Source: Ulvibacterium sp965228935 (GTDB taxonomy: Bacteria > Bacteroidota > Bacteroidia > Flavobacteriales > Flavobacteriaceae). Taken from it: a stretch of 64,000 bases of DNA. Positions 18,090 through 26,086 of the stretch are shown here, piece by piece. A model generated the notes under the pieces. That model saw only the letters and a program-made list of their open reading frames with translations. It did no database searches and was not told where the DNA came from. A program made the translations under genes and the position numbers. The stretch spans positions 2,294,001 to 2,358,000 of the forward strand of contig NZ_OZ245846.1 of assembly GCF_965228935.1 (NCBI RefSeq), given 5' to 3'. Each line of letters starts with the position of its first letter. The first letter of the stretch is position 1.

Positions 18090-19457
18090 ATGAAAAAAAA
18101 AGTTACTGCAGTTTTCGATATCGGAAAGACCAACAAGAAGTTCTTCCTTTTTGATAAGAACTATCAAGAGGTGTATCGGGAATACATTCGTCTCGAGGAA
18201 ATCGTAGATGAAGATGGATACCCCACCGAGGATATCGAAGCTCTGGTAAGATGGGCGAAAGAAGTCTTTGATAAAATGCTCGATGCCCCGTATTATGATA
18301 TCGAAGCCCTAAATTTTTCATGTTATGGGGCAACCTTGGTACACATCGATGAAAACGGAAAGGTGCTTACACCGGTGTATAATTACACGAAGCCACTACC
18401 CAAGGAAATATATGCTTCATTTTATGATCAATACGGACCTGAAGACGAACTTTCAAGGGTGACGGGGTCATTACAATTGGGCATGTTGAATACAGGCATG
18501 CAAATGTATTGGCTTAAATATACCAGGCCCGAAGCTTTTAAGAGGATAAAGTATTCGCTACACCTACCCCAATATCTCAGCTATGTCTTTACTGGGGTTC
18601 CGGTAAGCGAATACACCAGTATTGGTTGCCATACTATGCTTTGGGACTATGGGAAAAAGGATTATCATCCTTGGGTATACCAAGAGGGAATTGATAAAAA
18701 ATTCCCTCCCATAGCAGCTGCCGAAAAAATCATCGACGTGAAATATAAAGGTAAAATGCTTGGTATGGGTATAGGTATCCATGATAGTTCATCGGCGCTT
18801 TTGCCTTACGTACGTAGTGTTAAAAAGAAATTTATTTTAGTTTCCACCGGTACTTGGAGTATAGCGATGAATCCTTTATCAGATCAGTTGCTGACCAAAG
18901 ATGATATACGCAATAACTGTATCAACTATATGCGCATCGATGGGAAACCTGTAAAATCCGCCCGTCTTTTTCTAGGGAACGAGTATAGGATTCAAATTGC
19001 AAAACTGTCCAAATATTTTAAGGTTCCCGATGATTACCATAAAAAGGTCCGTTTTGATCAAGACACCTATTTCGAAATAATAAAGGATTTTGAACATCTC
19101 TTTCGCTGGGAAAGTTTTTCGGATAAGAATATGCCCGAGAGAACCCAAATACCCTTTCATAAGTTTGAACATGCCTATCATCAGCTAATGGTCGAATTGG
19201 TATTGCTACAAACAAAGAGTATTGAAATTGCATCGGCTGGCGATAAGGTTGAAAAGCTTTTCGTTGATGGCGGCTTTAGCGATAATGACGTATATATACA
19301 ATTATTGTCCCACTATCAGAGGAATGTGCAATTAATGACTACGGATTCTTCGTTAGGCTCTGCCCTGGGGGCAGCCATAGTAATTTCCGGCTCAAAATTA
19401 GAGCCTAAGTTTCTAAAGGAGAATTATGCGACTAAAAGGCATGTCCCATTTAGCTAG
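18090..19457 (+). CDS. rhaB: FGGY-family carbohydrate kinase, probable rhamnulokinase
   Basis: 455 residues. The N-terminal actin-fold phosphate motif is 'AVFDIGKTNKKFFLFDKN'. The C-terminal half has 'KFILVSTGTWSIAMNP' and 'KLFVDGGFSDNDVYIQLLSH' followed by 'DSSLGSALGAA', as in FGGY kinases. Phosphorylates L-rhamnulose to L-rhamnulose-1-phosphate with ATP in the cytoplasm. The substrate is inferred from its position between the isomerase and further catabolic genes; the sequence alone would also allow another ketose or L-fuculose. Confidence 0.87.
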   Translation: MKKKVTAVFDIGKTNKKFFLFDKNYQEVYREYIRLEEIVDEDGYPTEDIEALVRWAKEVFDKMLDAPYYDIEALNFSCYGATLVHIDENGKVLTPVYNYTKPLPKEIYASFYDQYGPEDELSRVTGSLQLGMLNTGMQMYWLKYTRPEAFKRIKYSLHLPQYLSYVFTGVPVSEYTSIGCHTMLWDYGKKDYHPWVYQEGIDKKFPPIAAAEKIIDVKYKGKMLGMGIGIHDSSSALLPYVRSVKKKFILVSTGTWSIAMNPLSDQLLTKDDIRNNCINYMRIDGKPVKSARLFLGNEYRIQIAKLSKYFKVPDDYHKKVRFDQDTYFEIIKDFEHLFRWESFSDKNMPERTQIPFHKFEHAYHQLMVELVLLQTKSIEIASAGDKVEKLFVDGGFSDNDVYIQLLSHYQRNVQLMTTDSSLGSALGAAIVISGSKLEPKFLKENYATKRHVPFS

Positions 19458-19518
19458 TCCAATGAGTTGTTGTGACAGGTCGCCCATTTGGCATTAGAAT
19501 TCTTAACATACAATTACA

Positions 19519-20808
19519 ATGCAAAAGAAAATAAATTTAGTTCATCCAAGGGATCGGATAACCTCCATAATCAGTAGGATTTATAGAAGAGGATTTACGA
19601 CAACCTCTGGAGGCAATATTTCAATAATAGATGATAATGGTGATGTATGGGTAACACCTTCGGCCATTGATAAGGGCTCTTTAAGAGCTTCCGACATCAT
19701 GTGTGTCAAAAAAGATGGAACAATTGAGGGCAAACACAAGCCTTCCTCAGAGTTTCCATTCCACAAAGCCATTTATAGGGCTCGGCCGGATATTAAATCT
19801 GTCATTCATGCCCATCCGCCGGCACTGGTTTCCTTTAGCATTGTGCGTCAAATACCGAACACGAATGTCATTTCGCAGGCCAAACATGTTTGTGGCCCGA
19901 TCGGTTATGCAAAATATAGAATACCGGGTAGTGATGATTTAGGCGATGTTATTGCTGATGAATTTAAAAAGGGATTCAAAGCGGTTATCATGGAAAACCA
20001 TGGTGTTGTCTTAGGTGGAAGTGATTTGACCGATGCCTTTGATCGATTTGAAACCTTGGAATTTTGTGCGCGTACCATTTTGTTTGGATCTCTAATAGGT
20101 GTGCCGAAATACCTGACGGATGCACAAATCGATGCTTTTCAAGCACAATTGTATTCTACAATTCCAGAAATGAAAACTACGGAGTTTCCACCCGATGAAC
20201 TGGAAAAGCGTTCAGAAATCTGCAAAATTGTACAACGCTCTTGTGAGCAAGGATTAATGATCAGTTCTTATGGTACGGTTTCCCTGCGATGGAAAGGCGA
20301 TGACTTTTTGATTACCCCGACCAATGTAAATCGTTGGGAAATAGATATTGATGATATTGTTCAAATAAAGGACGGTAACAGGGAAAAGGATAAAATCCCT
20401 AGTAAGGCAACCTGGATCCATCAAGAGATTTACAAACGCAACCCGGATGTAAACTCCATTATCATGACCCAATCCCCTTATTTAATGGCTTTTGGGATAA
20501 GTGGCAGTTATCTTAATGTGCGCACCATTCCAGAAAGTTGGATTTTCCTTCAGGATATTCCTGCGATAGAATATGGCAAGCATTTCAAAACCAATGATTG
20601 CACGGAAATTCTTGAGAAGTGTAAAACTGCTTTGATTATTGAAAATGATTCTGTGATAATTACCGGTGACAAACTATTACAGACATTTGATTATCTCGAA
20701 GTTGCGGAATTTAGTGCCAAATCGATAATATTAAGCAATTCCTTGGGAAATATGGTTCCAATAAATGATGAGGAAGTTGAAGCTTTAAGGGAAAAGTTTT
20801 TATCCTAA
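19519..20808 (+). CDS. Two-domain class II aldolase/adducin-family protein, second domain degenerate
   Basis: 429 residues made of two tandem class II aldolase-like domains (about 8-205 and 215-425). Domain 1 has a full active site: Glu78 in 'KPSSEFPFHKAIY', His97 and His99 in 'SVIHAHPPALVSF', His161 in 'VIMENHGVVLGG'. In domain 2 the equivalent stretches read 'SKATWIHQEIYK', 'SIIMTQSPYLMAFG' and 'ALIIENDSVIITGDK', so the Glu and all three metal-binding His are gone. It lies between rhamnulokinase and L-lactate dehydrogenase in the rhamnose operon. It may be a second sugar-phosphate aldolase, an epimerase, or an enzyme for a related deoxysugar; the role is unclear. Confidence 0.85.
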   Translation: MQKKINLVHPRDRITSIISRIYRRGFTTTSGGNISIIDDNGDVWVTPSAIDKGSLRASDIMCVKKDGTIEGKHKPSSEFPFHKAIYRARPDIKSVIHAHPPALVSFSIVRQIPNTNVISQAKHVCGPIGYAKYRIPGSDDLGDVIADEFKKGFKAVIMENHGVVLGGSDLTDAFDRFETLEFCARTILFGSLIGVPKYLTDAQIDAFQAQLYSTIPEMKTTEFPPDELEKRSEICKIVQRSCEQGLMISSYGTVSLRWKGDDFLITPTNVNRWEIDIDDIVQIKDGNREKDKIPSKATWIHQEIYKRNPDVNSIIMTQSPYLMAFGISGSYLNVRTIPESWIFLQDIPAIEYGKHFKTNDCTEILEKCKTALIIENDSVIITGDKLLQTFDYLEVAEFSAKSIILSNSLGNMVPINDEEVEALREKFLS

Positions 20809-20818
20809 TACAAATGAA

Positions 20819-21967
20819 ATGGCCATAAATTTTGATACAAGGTACCCATCGGTCGATGATTTGAGAACGAAGGCCCAAAATAAAATACCCCGGTTCGCCT
20901 TTGAATATTTGGATGGCGGGTGTAATGAGGATGTAAACCTTTACAGAAATACTTCAGAGCTTAGGGAAGTACAGCTGAAGCCCCGGTATTTAAGGGATTT
21001 TAACGGGGCAAAGATGAAGGCCGAAATCTTGGGGATGGAGTATGATGCCCCTTTTGGCATAGCCCCGGTTGGCTTACAAGGGTTAATGTGGCCCAACTCC
21101 CCCGAGATTCTTGCCGAGGCGGCTTTTCGGCATAATATTCCTTTTGTCCTAAGTACGGTTACTACAACAAGTATAGAACGAGCAAGCGAACTTACCGAGG
21201 GTAGGGCATGGTTTCAGTTGTATCATCCAACCGAAAATTCATTACGTGATGATATTATAAAAAGAGCTGCAGCCGCTGAATGTCCGGTATTGGTCATCCT
21301 CTGTGATGTACCGACATTTGGCTACAGACCAAGGGATATAAGAAATGGCTTGGCAATGCCACCAAAGATGTCATTAAGGAACATACTTCAGGTTTTGGGT
21401 AGGCCCCATTGGGCCTTTAACACCTTGAAATATGGGCAGCCCAATTTCGAGACGCTAAAACCTTATATGCCGAAGGGGTTGGATTTAAAACAATTGGGGA
21501 AGTTTATGGACCAGACCTTTTCCGGAAGGTTGAACGAAGAGAAGATCAAGCCCATCCGGGATATGTGGAAGGGTAAATTGGTCTTAAAGGGAGTGGCTTC
21601 GGAAACAGATACCGAAGAGGCAATCAGGCTTGGTCTGGATGGTATCATTGTCTCCAACCATGGTGGAAGGCAGTTGGATGCCGGGGAGTCAACCATAAAA
21701 CCATTGAAAACTATTGCATCGACCTATGGGGACAAGATAGAGGTTATGATGGATAGTGGACTTCGTTCCGGCCCGGACATTGCCCGGGCAATGGCCTGTG
21801 GCGCTAAATTTACCTTTATGGGGCGTTCCTTCATGTACGGTGCTGCAGCTTTAGGCAAAAGGGGAGGCGACCACACTATCGCCATATTAAAAACGCAACT
21901 GCAACAAATTATGGAGCAACTATGTTGCAAGAAAGTAACGGATTTACCGCAACATTTAGTGCAATAA
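20819..21967 (+). CDS. lldD: FMN-dependent alpha-hydroxy-acid (L-lactate) dehydrogenase
   Basis: 382 residues, standard for the glycolate oxidase/lactate dehydrogenase family. Seen motifs: 'IPRFAFEYLDGGCNED', 'APFGIAPVGLQGLMWPNSPE', 'WFQLYHP', the catalytic His in 'GIIVSNHGGRQLDAG', and the FMN phosphate segment 'VMMDSGLRSGPDIARAMACG'. Oxidises L-lactate to pyruvate, passing electrons to the respiratory chain; here it would complete rhamnose degradation (lactaldehyde to lactate to pyruvate). Ten bases after the preceding gene; the permease follows 17 bases after its stop. A close paralogue is encoded at 55487-56656. Confidence 0.9.
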   Translation: MAINFDTRYPSVDDLRTKAQNKIPRFAFEYLDGGCNEDVNLYRNTSELREVQLKPRYLRDFNGAKMKAEILGMEYDAPFGIAPVGLQGLMWPNSPEILAEAAFRHNIPFVLSTVTTTSIERASELTEGRAWFQLYHPTENSLRDDIIKRAAAAECPVLVILCDVPTFGYRPRDIRNGLAMPPKMSLRNILQVLGRPHWAFNTLKYGQPNFETLKPYMPKGLDLKQLGKFMDQTFSGRLNEEKIKPIRDMWKGKLVLKGVASETDTEEAIRLGLDGIIVSNHGGRQLDAGESTIKPLKTIASTYGDKIEVMMDSGLRSGPDIARAMACGAKFTFMGRSFMYGAAALGKRGGDHTIAILKTQLQQIMEQLCCKKVTDLPQHLVQ

Positions 21968-21984
21968 CCACCAAAACCGATAAG

Positions 21985-23406
21985 ATGAGTCGAAGAAGTA
22001 TAGAGGAAGAAATTACAGAAAAGGTATCTGGAGGGGAATTCGAGAGGGAGCCCGTACCACGGTCAAATTTGAAGAGTTGGAAGAGTTTTTTGGGCATGTA
22101 CGCGGGAGAACATGCGGCGGGAACCGAATTTATGATCGGGCCTTTGTTTTTAACCGCCGGGGTAAGTGCCTTTGACTTGATTATTGGACTATTATTGGGC
22201 AATCTTTTGGCCGTATTGAGCTGGCGTTTTTTAACTGCTGAAATTGCCGTTAAGAACAGGTTGACACTCTATTATCAGTTGGAAAAAATCTGCGGGAAAA
22301 AACTGGTAATCGGTTATAATCTAGCCAATGGAATCCTATTTTGTTTCCTGGCGGGAGCTATGATTACGGTTTCGGCCACGGCAGTAGGAATTCCCTTTGA
22401 TATGGAAATGCCGAAACTGACCGATACCGTCCCCAATGGCATGACTTGGGTCATTATCGTTACATTGATCGGGTCGGTCATTTCGTTAATAGCATCAAAG
22501 GGATATGATACGGTATCCAAAGCGGCGAATTGGATGTCTCCGGCCATCGTTTTGGCATTTATAGCTTGCGGTATAGTCGCCCTTAACCAATTGGGAGTTA
22601 CTAGCTTCACCGATTTTTGGAATATTTGGGGAGAGGGGTCGGAGCCGTTCCCGGGGCAAATAAAATACACTTTTTGGCATGTGGTTATCTGGTCTTGGTT
22701 TGCCAATGCTGCAATGCATATTGGCATGTCCGACCTATCCGTATTCCGGTTTGCCAAAAATGCCAATTCAGGTTGGACGACCGCAGCCGGAATGTATGTA
22801 GGCCATTATATGGCGTGGATAGCAGCAGCATTGCTGTATGCGGTATATTTAAAATCTCCTGAAGCACAGGCTTTATTGTTGAATGGGGAAGCCCCTCCAG
22901 TAGCACCGGGCCCGTTGGCACATAATGCGATTGGGATCTTTGGTATTATAGCAGTGGTTCTTGCAGGTTGGACAACGGCCAACCCTACCATCTATAGGGC
23001 TGGATTGGCCTTTCAGGCAATAATGCCCAAGGTTTCAACCTTCTGGGTAACGATTATTGCCGGTACCGTTGCCACCATAGCCGGTCTATTTCCTGCGTTT
23101 GCCATGAAATTACTGGGTTTTGTGGCCCTGTATGGTTTTATTCTTGCACCCTTCGGCGCCGTAATTGTCTTTGAACATTTCTTCCATAAGCAAACGGGTA
23201 TCATTAAGAATTATGCAGAGGTAGCGAATGTCAAATTTAACAAGGCCGTTCTTTTTGCTTGGATTATTAGCTTTGGGCTATTTTATTTTATATCACTTCA
23301 GTTCGATGTGTTTCTATCATTTGTGACCTTACCAGCATGGTTGCTTTGCGGAGTACTCTTTTTAATGTTCAGTAAGAAAAGATATTCCGAACGGAATGGA
23401 GACTAG
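21985..23406 (+). CDS. NCS1-type (cytosine/purine permease-like) membrane transporter
   Basis: 473 residues from the ATG at 21985 (MSRRSIEEE). An in-frame ATG at 21922 would overlap the dehydrogenase gene by 46 bp and add a polar, non-conserved stretch. About 12 hydrophobic segments. 'SFLGMYAGEHAAGTEFMIGP' at the start and 'AGWTTANPTIYRAGLAFQA' in the middle fit the nucleobase-cation-symporter-1 fold. Because it closes a rhamnose operon and no other inner-membrane sugar carrier is encoded here, it may import L-rhamnose or lactate rather than a nucleobase; that is inference. Confidence 0.78.
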   Translation: MSRRSIEEEITEKVSGGEFEREPVPRSNLKSWKSFLGMYAGEHAAGTEFMIGPLFLTAGVSAFDLIIGLLLGNLLAVLSWRFLTAEIAVKNRLTLYYQLEKICGKKLVIGYNLANGILFCFLAGAMITVSATAVGIPFDMEMPKLTDTVPNGMTWVIIVTLIGSVISLIASKGYDTVSKAANWMSPAIVLAFIACGIVALNQLGVTSFTDFWNIWGEGSEPFPGQIKYTFWHVVIWSWFANAAMHIGMSDLSVFRFAKNANSGWTTAAGMYVGHYMAWIAAALLYAVYLKSPEAQALLLNGEAPPVAPGPLAHNAIGIFGIIAVVLAGWTTANPTIYRAGLAFQAIMPKVSTFWVTIIAGTVATIAGLFPAFAMKLLGFVALYGFILAPFGAVIVFEHFFHKQTGIIKNYAEVANVKFNKAVLFAWIISFGLFYFISLQFDVFLSFVTLPAWLLCGVLFLMFSKKRYSERNGD

Positions 23407-23517
23407 TATATAATTCTCAGGGCAAGCCCACGAGGCATTAAAATAATTTCAACTGATGGTTCTTTTCAATATCCTATATTAAATTCTTTGTTCCATCCCC
23501 TGCCACAAAGTTGCTTT

Positions 23518-23634
23518 TTAACCTCGGGACACCTCTTGAAAGACCTTACGGGCCATGATGCTCTTTACCATGGCAACGATTTCAGCCGGTATAGTTTGTG
23601 GCAAGCATAGGGATCTCCTTAAATCAAATCCGGT
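23518..23634 (-). pseudogene. Possible 3' remnant of an unknown gene
   Basis: The minus strand gives an open stretch 'LPQTIPAEIVAMVKSI' and 'MARKVFQEVSRG' ending in TAA at 23518-23520. The composition looks protein-coding but there is no start codon and I do not recognise the family. The rest of the 23407-23877 gap shows only the 10-bp repeat element and no other gene. Confidence 0.2.
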
Positions 23635-23637
23635 GAA

Positions 23638-23657
23638 GCAGTATCGTACAGGATGGC
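23638..23657 (+). promoter_or_regulatory. 10-bp repeat element upstream of the deacetylase gene
   Basis: GCAGTATCGT followed by ACAGGATGGC. The second unit is identical to 14553-14562 and the 20-mer matches 14543-14562 at 17 of 20 positions. It lies about 220 bp before the preferred deacetylase start, in the same orientation, and suggests that gene belongs to the same regulon. Confidence 0.5.
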
Positions 23658-23877
23658 CAAACTTGTCACGAGTATTATTTTTATACAAGTTAGCTCGAGA
23701 ATCGGCTTTTTAAGGTCTTGCCAATTCAAAAGAAAAATGAAAAGAACACTTAAGGCCTTTTGCCTTTTATTTATACAGAATCCCGGCCATGAATCAAGGT
23801 TGTAATAGGATAGTGTTGCAATCATCATATTTTTTTTAAACGTTTTGGACAGGTATGTTCCTCAAATTGACTTGTAT

Positions 23878-25581
23878 ATGAAAATCGATAGGACCTTGGA
23901 ATTGCTATTGTGTCTGATCCTACTTTGGTGCTTACCTCAGGTGGTATGCTCTCAATCGGACAATACGCTTAACAAGATTGTTGTACTCACCTTTGACGAT
24001 GCGGTCAAATCACATCGCACCGTTGTAGCTCCTTTACTACAGGAGTATGGATTTGATGCAACTTTCTTTGTAACGTACAAGTGGATGGACGATAAGGCCA
24101 ATTTCATGAGTTGGGAGGAAATCGTTGAGCTTCATGAGATGGGATTTGAGATAGGCAACCACTCATGGACACATGCAAATTATGCGCATCCCGCCGCTGC
24201 TTTTGAACTGGAGGGAGAAATTATCATGTTGGATTGGAAGCTGGACCAGTTGGGAGTACCGAAACCCATAAGCTATGCCCACACGGGAAATTTCTTTGGC
24301 CCAGAAGTAATCGAAACACTTCAAAATCTGGGATATAAATATGCACGTCGGGGCAAACAACCCGAGATTGAAAATGGCAAATTGGAAGCAGGGCCTGGAT
24401 ATGATCCCAAGCGACATCATCCCCTCCTTATTCCGAGTACGATGGATTTCTATCCTGATATGACATTGGAAGTGTTCAAAAAAAATCTGGACCAAATTCC
24501 GGAAAATGAGATTGTCGTTCTCCAATTTCATGGTGTGCCGGATGTCAAACATCCCTGGGTACATACGGATCCGAAGGACTTCCGGGAGTATATGGATTAT
24601 TTGAAGGCGGAGAATTATAAGGTAATTGCACTAAGGGACCTGCAGAAGTTTGTTCCCAACGAACTGCCAGATGATCCACTTCTGACTAGGCGATATCCCG
24701 ATATTGCCGCTGATGAGTTGGAATGGCCGAGCGAAGTAATTGACTCCCGGGCCAAGCAGGACTTTTGGCTTCAAGTGATGAAGCGACATCGGTACTCACC
24801 GGTTGAGATGGGAAAAGTACTTGGTCTGCCCCAAGAAAAAGTGAGGACTTTACTCAAAGACATTTCTGTTGGTGCAGTTCCGAAAAAAAAATTAGAGGTC
24901 TTGCCCTATCCCGGAGGTCGACATCCGCGCATTGATTTTAAGGACGGCATGGCCAGTCCTCGACGAGGAACTAAACTGAGTGTCTTTCTCCCTTGGTCTC
25001 CGGAAGAATATGTCGTTTTGGATCTGCCCGAGGCCGTGATGTCTCAGTTTGGAATTACCTTTCTAGGGCATAAACACATTCCCACGGTTTTCGATTATGC
25101 AAAAATCCCAATTTATAACTCTGAATGGCAAAAGGATAAAAATGGGCAATGGAGCAATCTTTGGAAATTGCCGAACAACATAGATATCGGAGCCTCGGTC
25201 ACTAGCAGGTCAGACCATCTGAAAATGAAACTCTGGTTGACCAATCATACCAAGGACACGATCCTTAGTGGCCTTCAGACCCAAATATGCGTTATGCTGG
25301 GGCAAGCCAAGCTCTTCGATAAGCAGACCAATGCCAACAAAAAACTGTCCTGTCCTGTAGTAGCCGTAGAATCCGAGGATGAAAAACACTGGATTATCAC
25401 AGGCTGGGAAGGCTGTTCACATCCTTGGGGCAATGAAGCTTGTCCTTGCTTGCATGCCGATCCTAAATTTCCGGATTGTCCACCGGGGGAGACGGTATCA
25501 CTTGAGGGGGTACTCTGGTTATACGAGGGAACGGAAATTGATAAAAAAATACAGGAAGTGATGGATTATATGGGAAGATGA
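23878..25581 (+). CDS. Secreted NodB-type polysaccharide deacetylase with extra C-terminal domain
   Basis: 567 residues from the ATG at 23878, which begins a clear signal peptide (MKIDRTLELLLCLILLWC...). A TTG at 23845 would add 11 residues. The NodB motifs are present: 'VVLTFDDAV' (Asp40-Asp41) and 'EIGNHSWTHANY' (His95, His99), followed by 'VVLQFHGVPD'. Residues about 270-567 form a second region without a family I recognise, with Cys pairs ('CSHPWGNEACPCLHADPKF'). It hydrolyses acetyl or similar groups on extracellular carbohydrate. The upstream 10-bp repeat links it to the rhamnose/sulfatase regulon. Confidence 0.85.
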   Translation: MKIDRTLELLLCLILLWCLPQVVCSQSDNTLNKIVVLTFDDAVKSHRTVVAPLLQEYGFDATFFVTYKWMDDKANFMSWEEIVELHEMGFEIGNHSWTHANYAHPAAAFELEGEIIMLDWKLDQLGVPKPISYAHTGNFFGPEVIETLQNLGYKYARRGKQPEIENGKLEAGPGYDPKRHHPLLIPSTMDFYPDMTLEVFKKNLDQIPENEIVVLQFHGVPDVKHPWVHTDPKDFREYMDYLKAENYKVIALRDLQKFVPNELPDDPLLTRRYPDIAADELEWPSEVIDSRAKQDFWLQVMKRHRYSPVEMGKVLGLPQEKVRTLLKDISVGAVPKKKLEVLPYPGGRHPRIDFKDGMASPRRGTKLSVFLPWSPEEYVVLDLPEAVMSQFGITFLGHKHIPTVFDYAKIPIYNSEWQKDKNGQWSNLWKLPNNIDIGASVTSRSDHLKMKLWLTNHTKDTILSGLQTQICVMLGQAKLFDKQTNANKKLSCPVVAVESEDEKHWIITGWEGCSHPWGNEACPCLHADPKFPDCPPGETVSLEGVLWLYEGTEIDKKIQEVMDYMGR

Positions 25582-25735
25582 GCTATTCACGGCTGAGATA
25601 GTAAGTGGCTAAGGCATTATTTTTAAGGCTTGACTATTTAAGTAACTAATAAAAATTGTAAACTTTTTGCATACTTTTTTTGATATCGAACCGAACCAAA
25701 TGACATCAAAACATATAAAATATCCAAAAGTATAA

Positions 25736-25779
25736 GCCTTACAAGCAGGGGGTCACTGGTTCGAATCCAGTAGGGCCCA
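25736..25779 (+). tRNA. 3' fragment of a tRNA-Val(UAC) gene; 5' part absent
   Basis: The anticodon loop CTTACAA (anticodon TAC) is followed by stem 3' strand GCAGG, variable loop, T-arm ACTGG-TTCGAAT-CCAGT, acceptor 3' strand AGGGCCC and discriminator A79-like base at 25779. The upstream sequence has no acceptor GGGCCCT, D-arm or 5' anticodon strand, so this is not a functional tRNA. The anticodon arm matches the general tRNA-Val(UAC) pattern. Such truncated 3' ends are typical attachment-site remnants of integrase elements. Confidence 0.7.
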
Positions 25780-25789
25780 CATCAAGTAG

Positions 25790-25825
25790 AAAACCCATGC
25801 GAATTCGCATAGGTTTTTTATTTTC
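25790..25825 (+). terminator. Rho-independent terminator of the tRNA locus
   Basis: AACC-C-ATGCGAATTCGCAT-A-GGTT followed by TTTTATTTT. The stem contains a perfect 14-nt palindrome. It directly follows the tRNA fragment, indicating that the right side of this junction is the original chromosomal downstream flank of the tRNA gene. Confidence 0.75.
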
Positions 25826-26011
25826 CAAAAAGCGGTTAATCGTTGGGATTCACTTATCAAAGTTCGAGTTGAAAAAGGTTGTGATGGCATTCTCTTGTTA
25901 TTGGTCTTAACGAGTGGTTTTGAGTGATGATTAGCACAAGACACCTTCTGGATTGTGTTTGATCAAAGAATACGGATTAATCTTGCTAAACGTTAAAATA
26001 TTTTTTACATT

Positions 26012-26025
26012 CGTTAACGTTAACG
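26012..26025. promoter_or_regulatory. Perfect palindrome CGTTAACGTTAACG, candidate LacI-family operator
   Basis: A 14-bp perfect inverted repeat 61 bp upstream of the DUF1080 operon, followed by a partial extra site (GTCGTTAA). Closely related sequences stand before the second susC (45691-45698 and 45712-45725). Symmetric operators of this AT-rich type suit LacI-family regulators; one is encoded at 30654-31676. Confidence 0.6.
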
Positions 26026-26086
26026 GTCGTTAATTTAAACGGATAACTAGCTTAACAACTAATCCAAAGCTCAAAAAGAAACACAT

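Noticed and set aside
25736..25779. Functional tRNA gene
   Set aside because: The acceptor 5' strand, D-arm and 5' anticodon strand are missing from the preceding sequence.
25797..25810. 14-nt palindrome ATGCGAATTCGCAT as an operator
   Set aside because: It is the stem of the terminator following the tRNA fragment, flanked by AACC/GGTT and a T-run.
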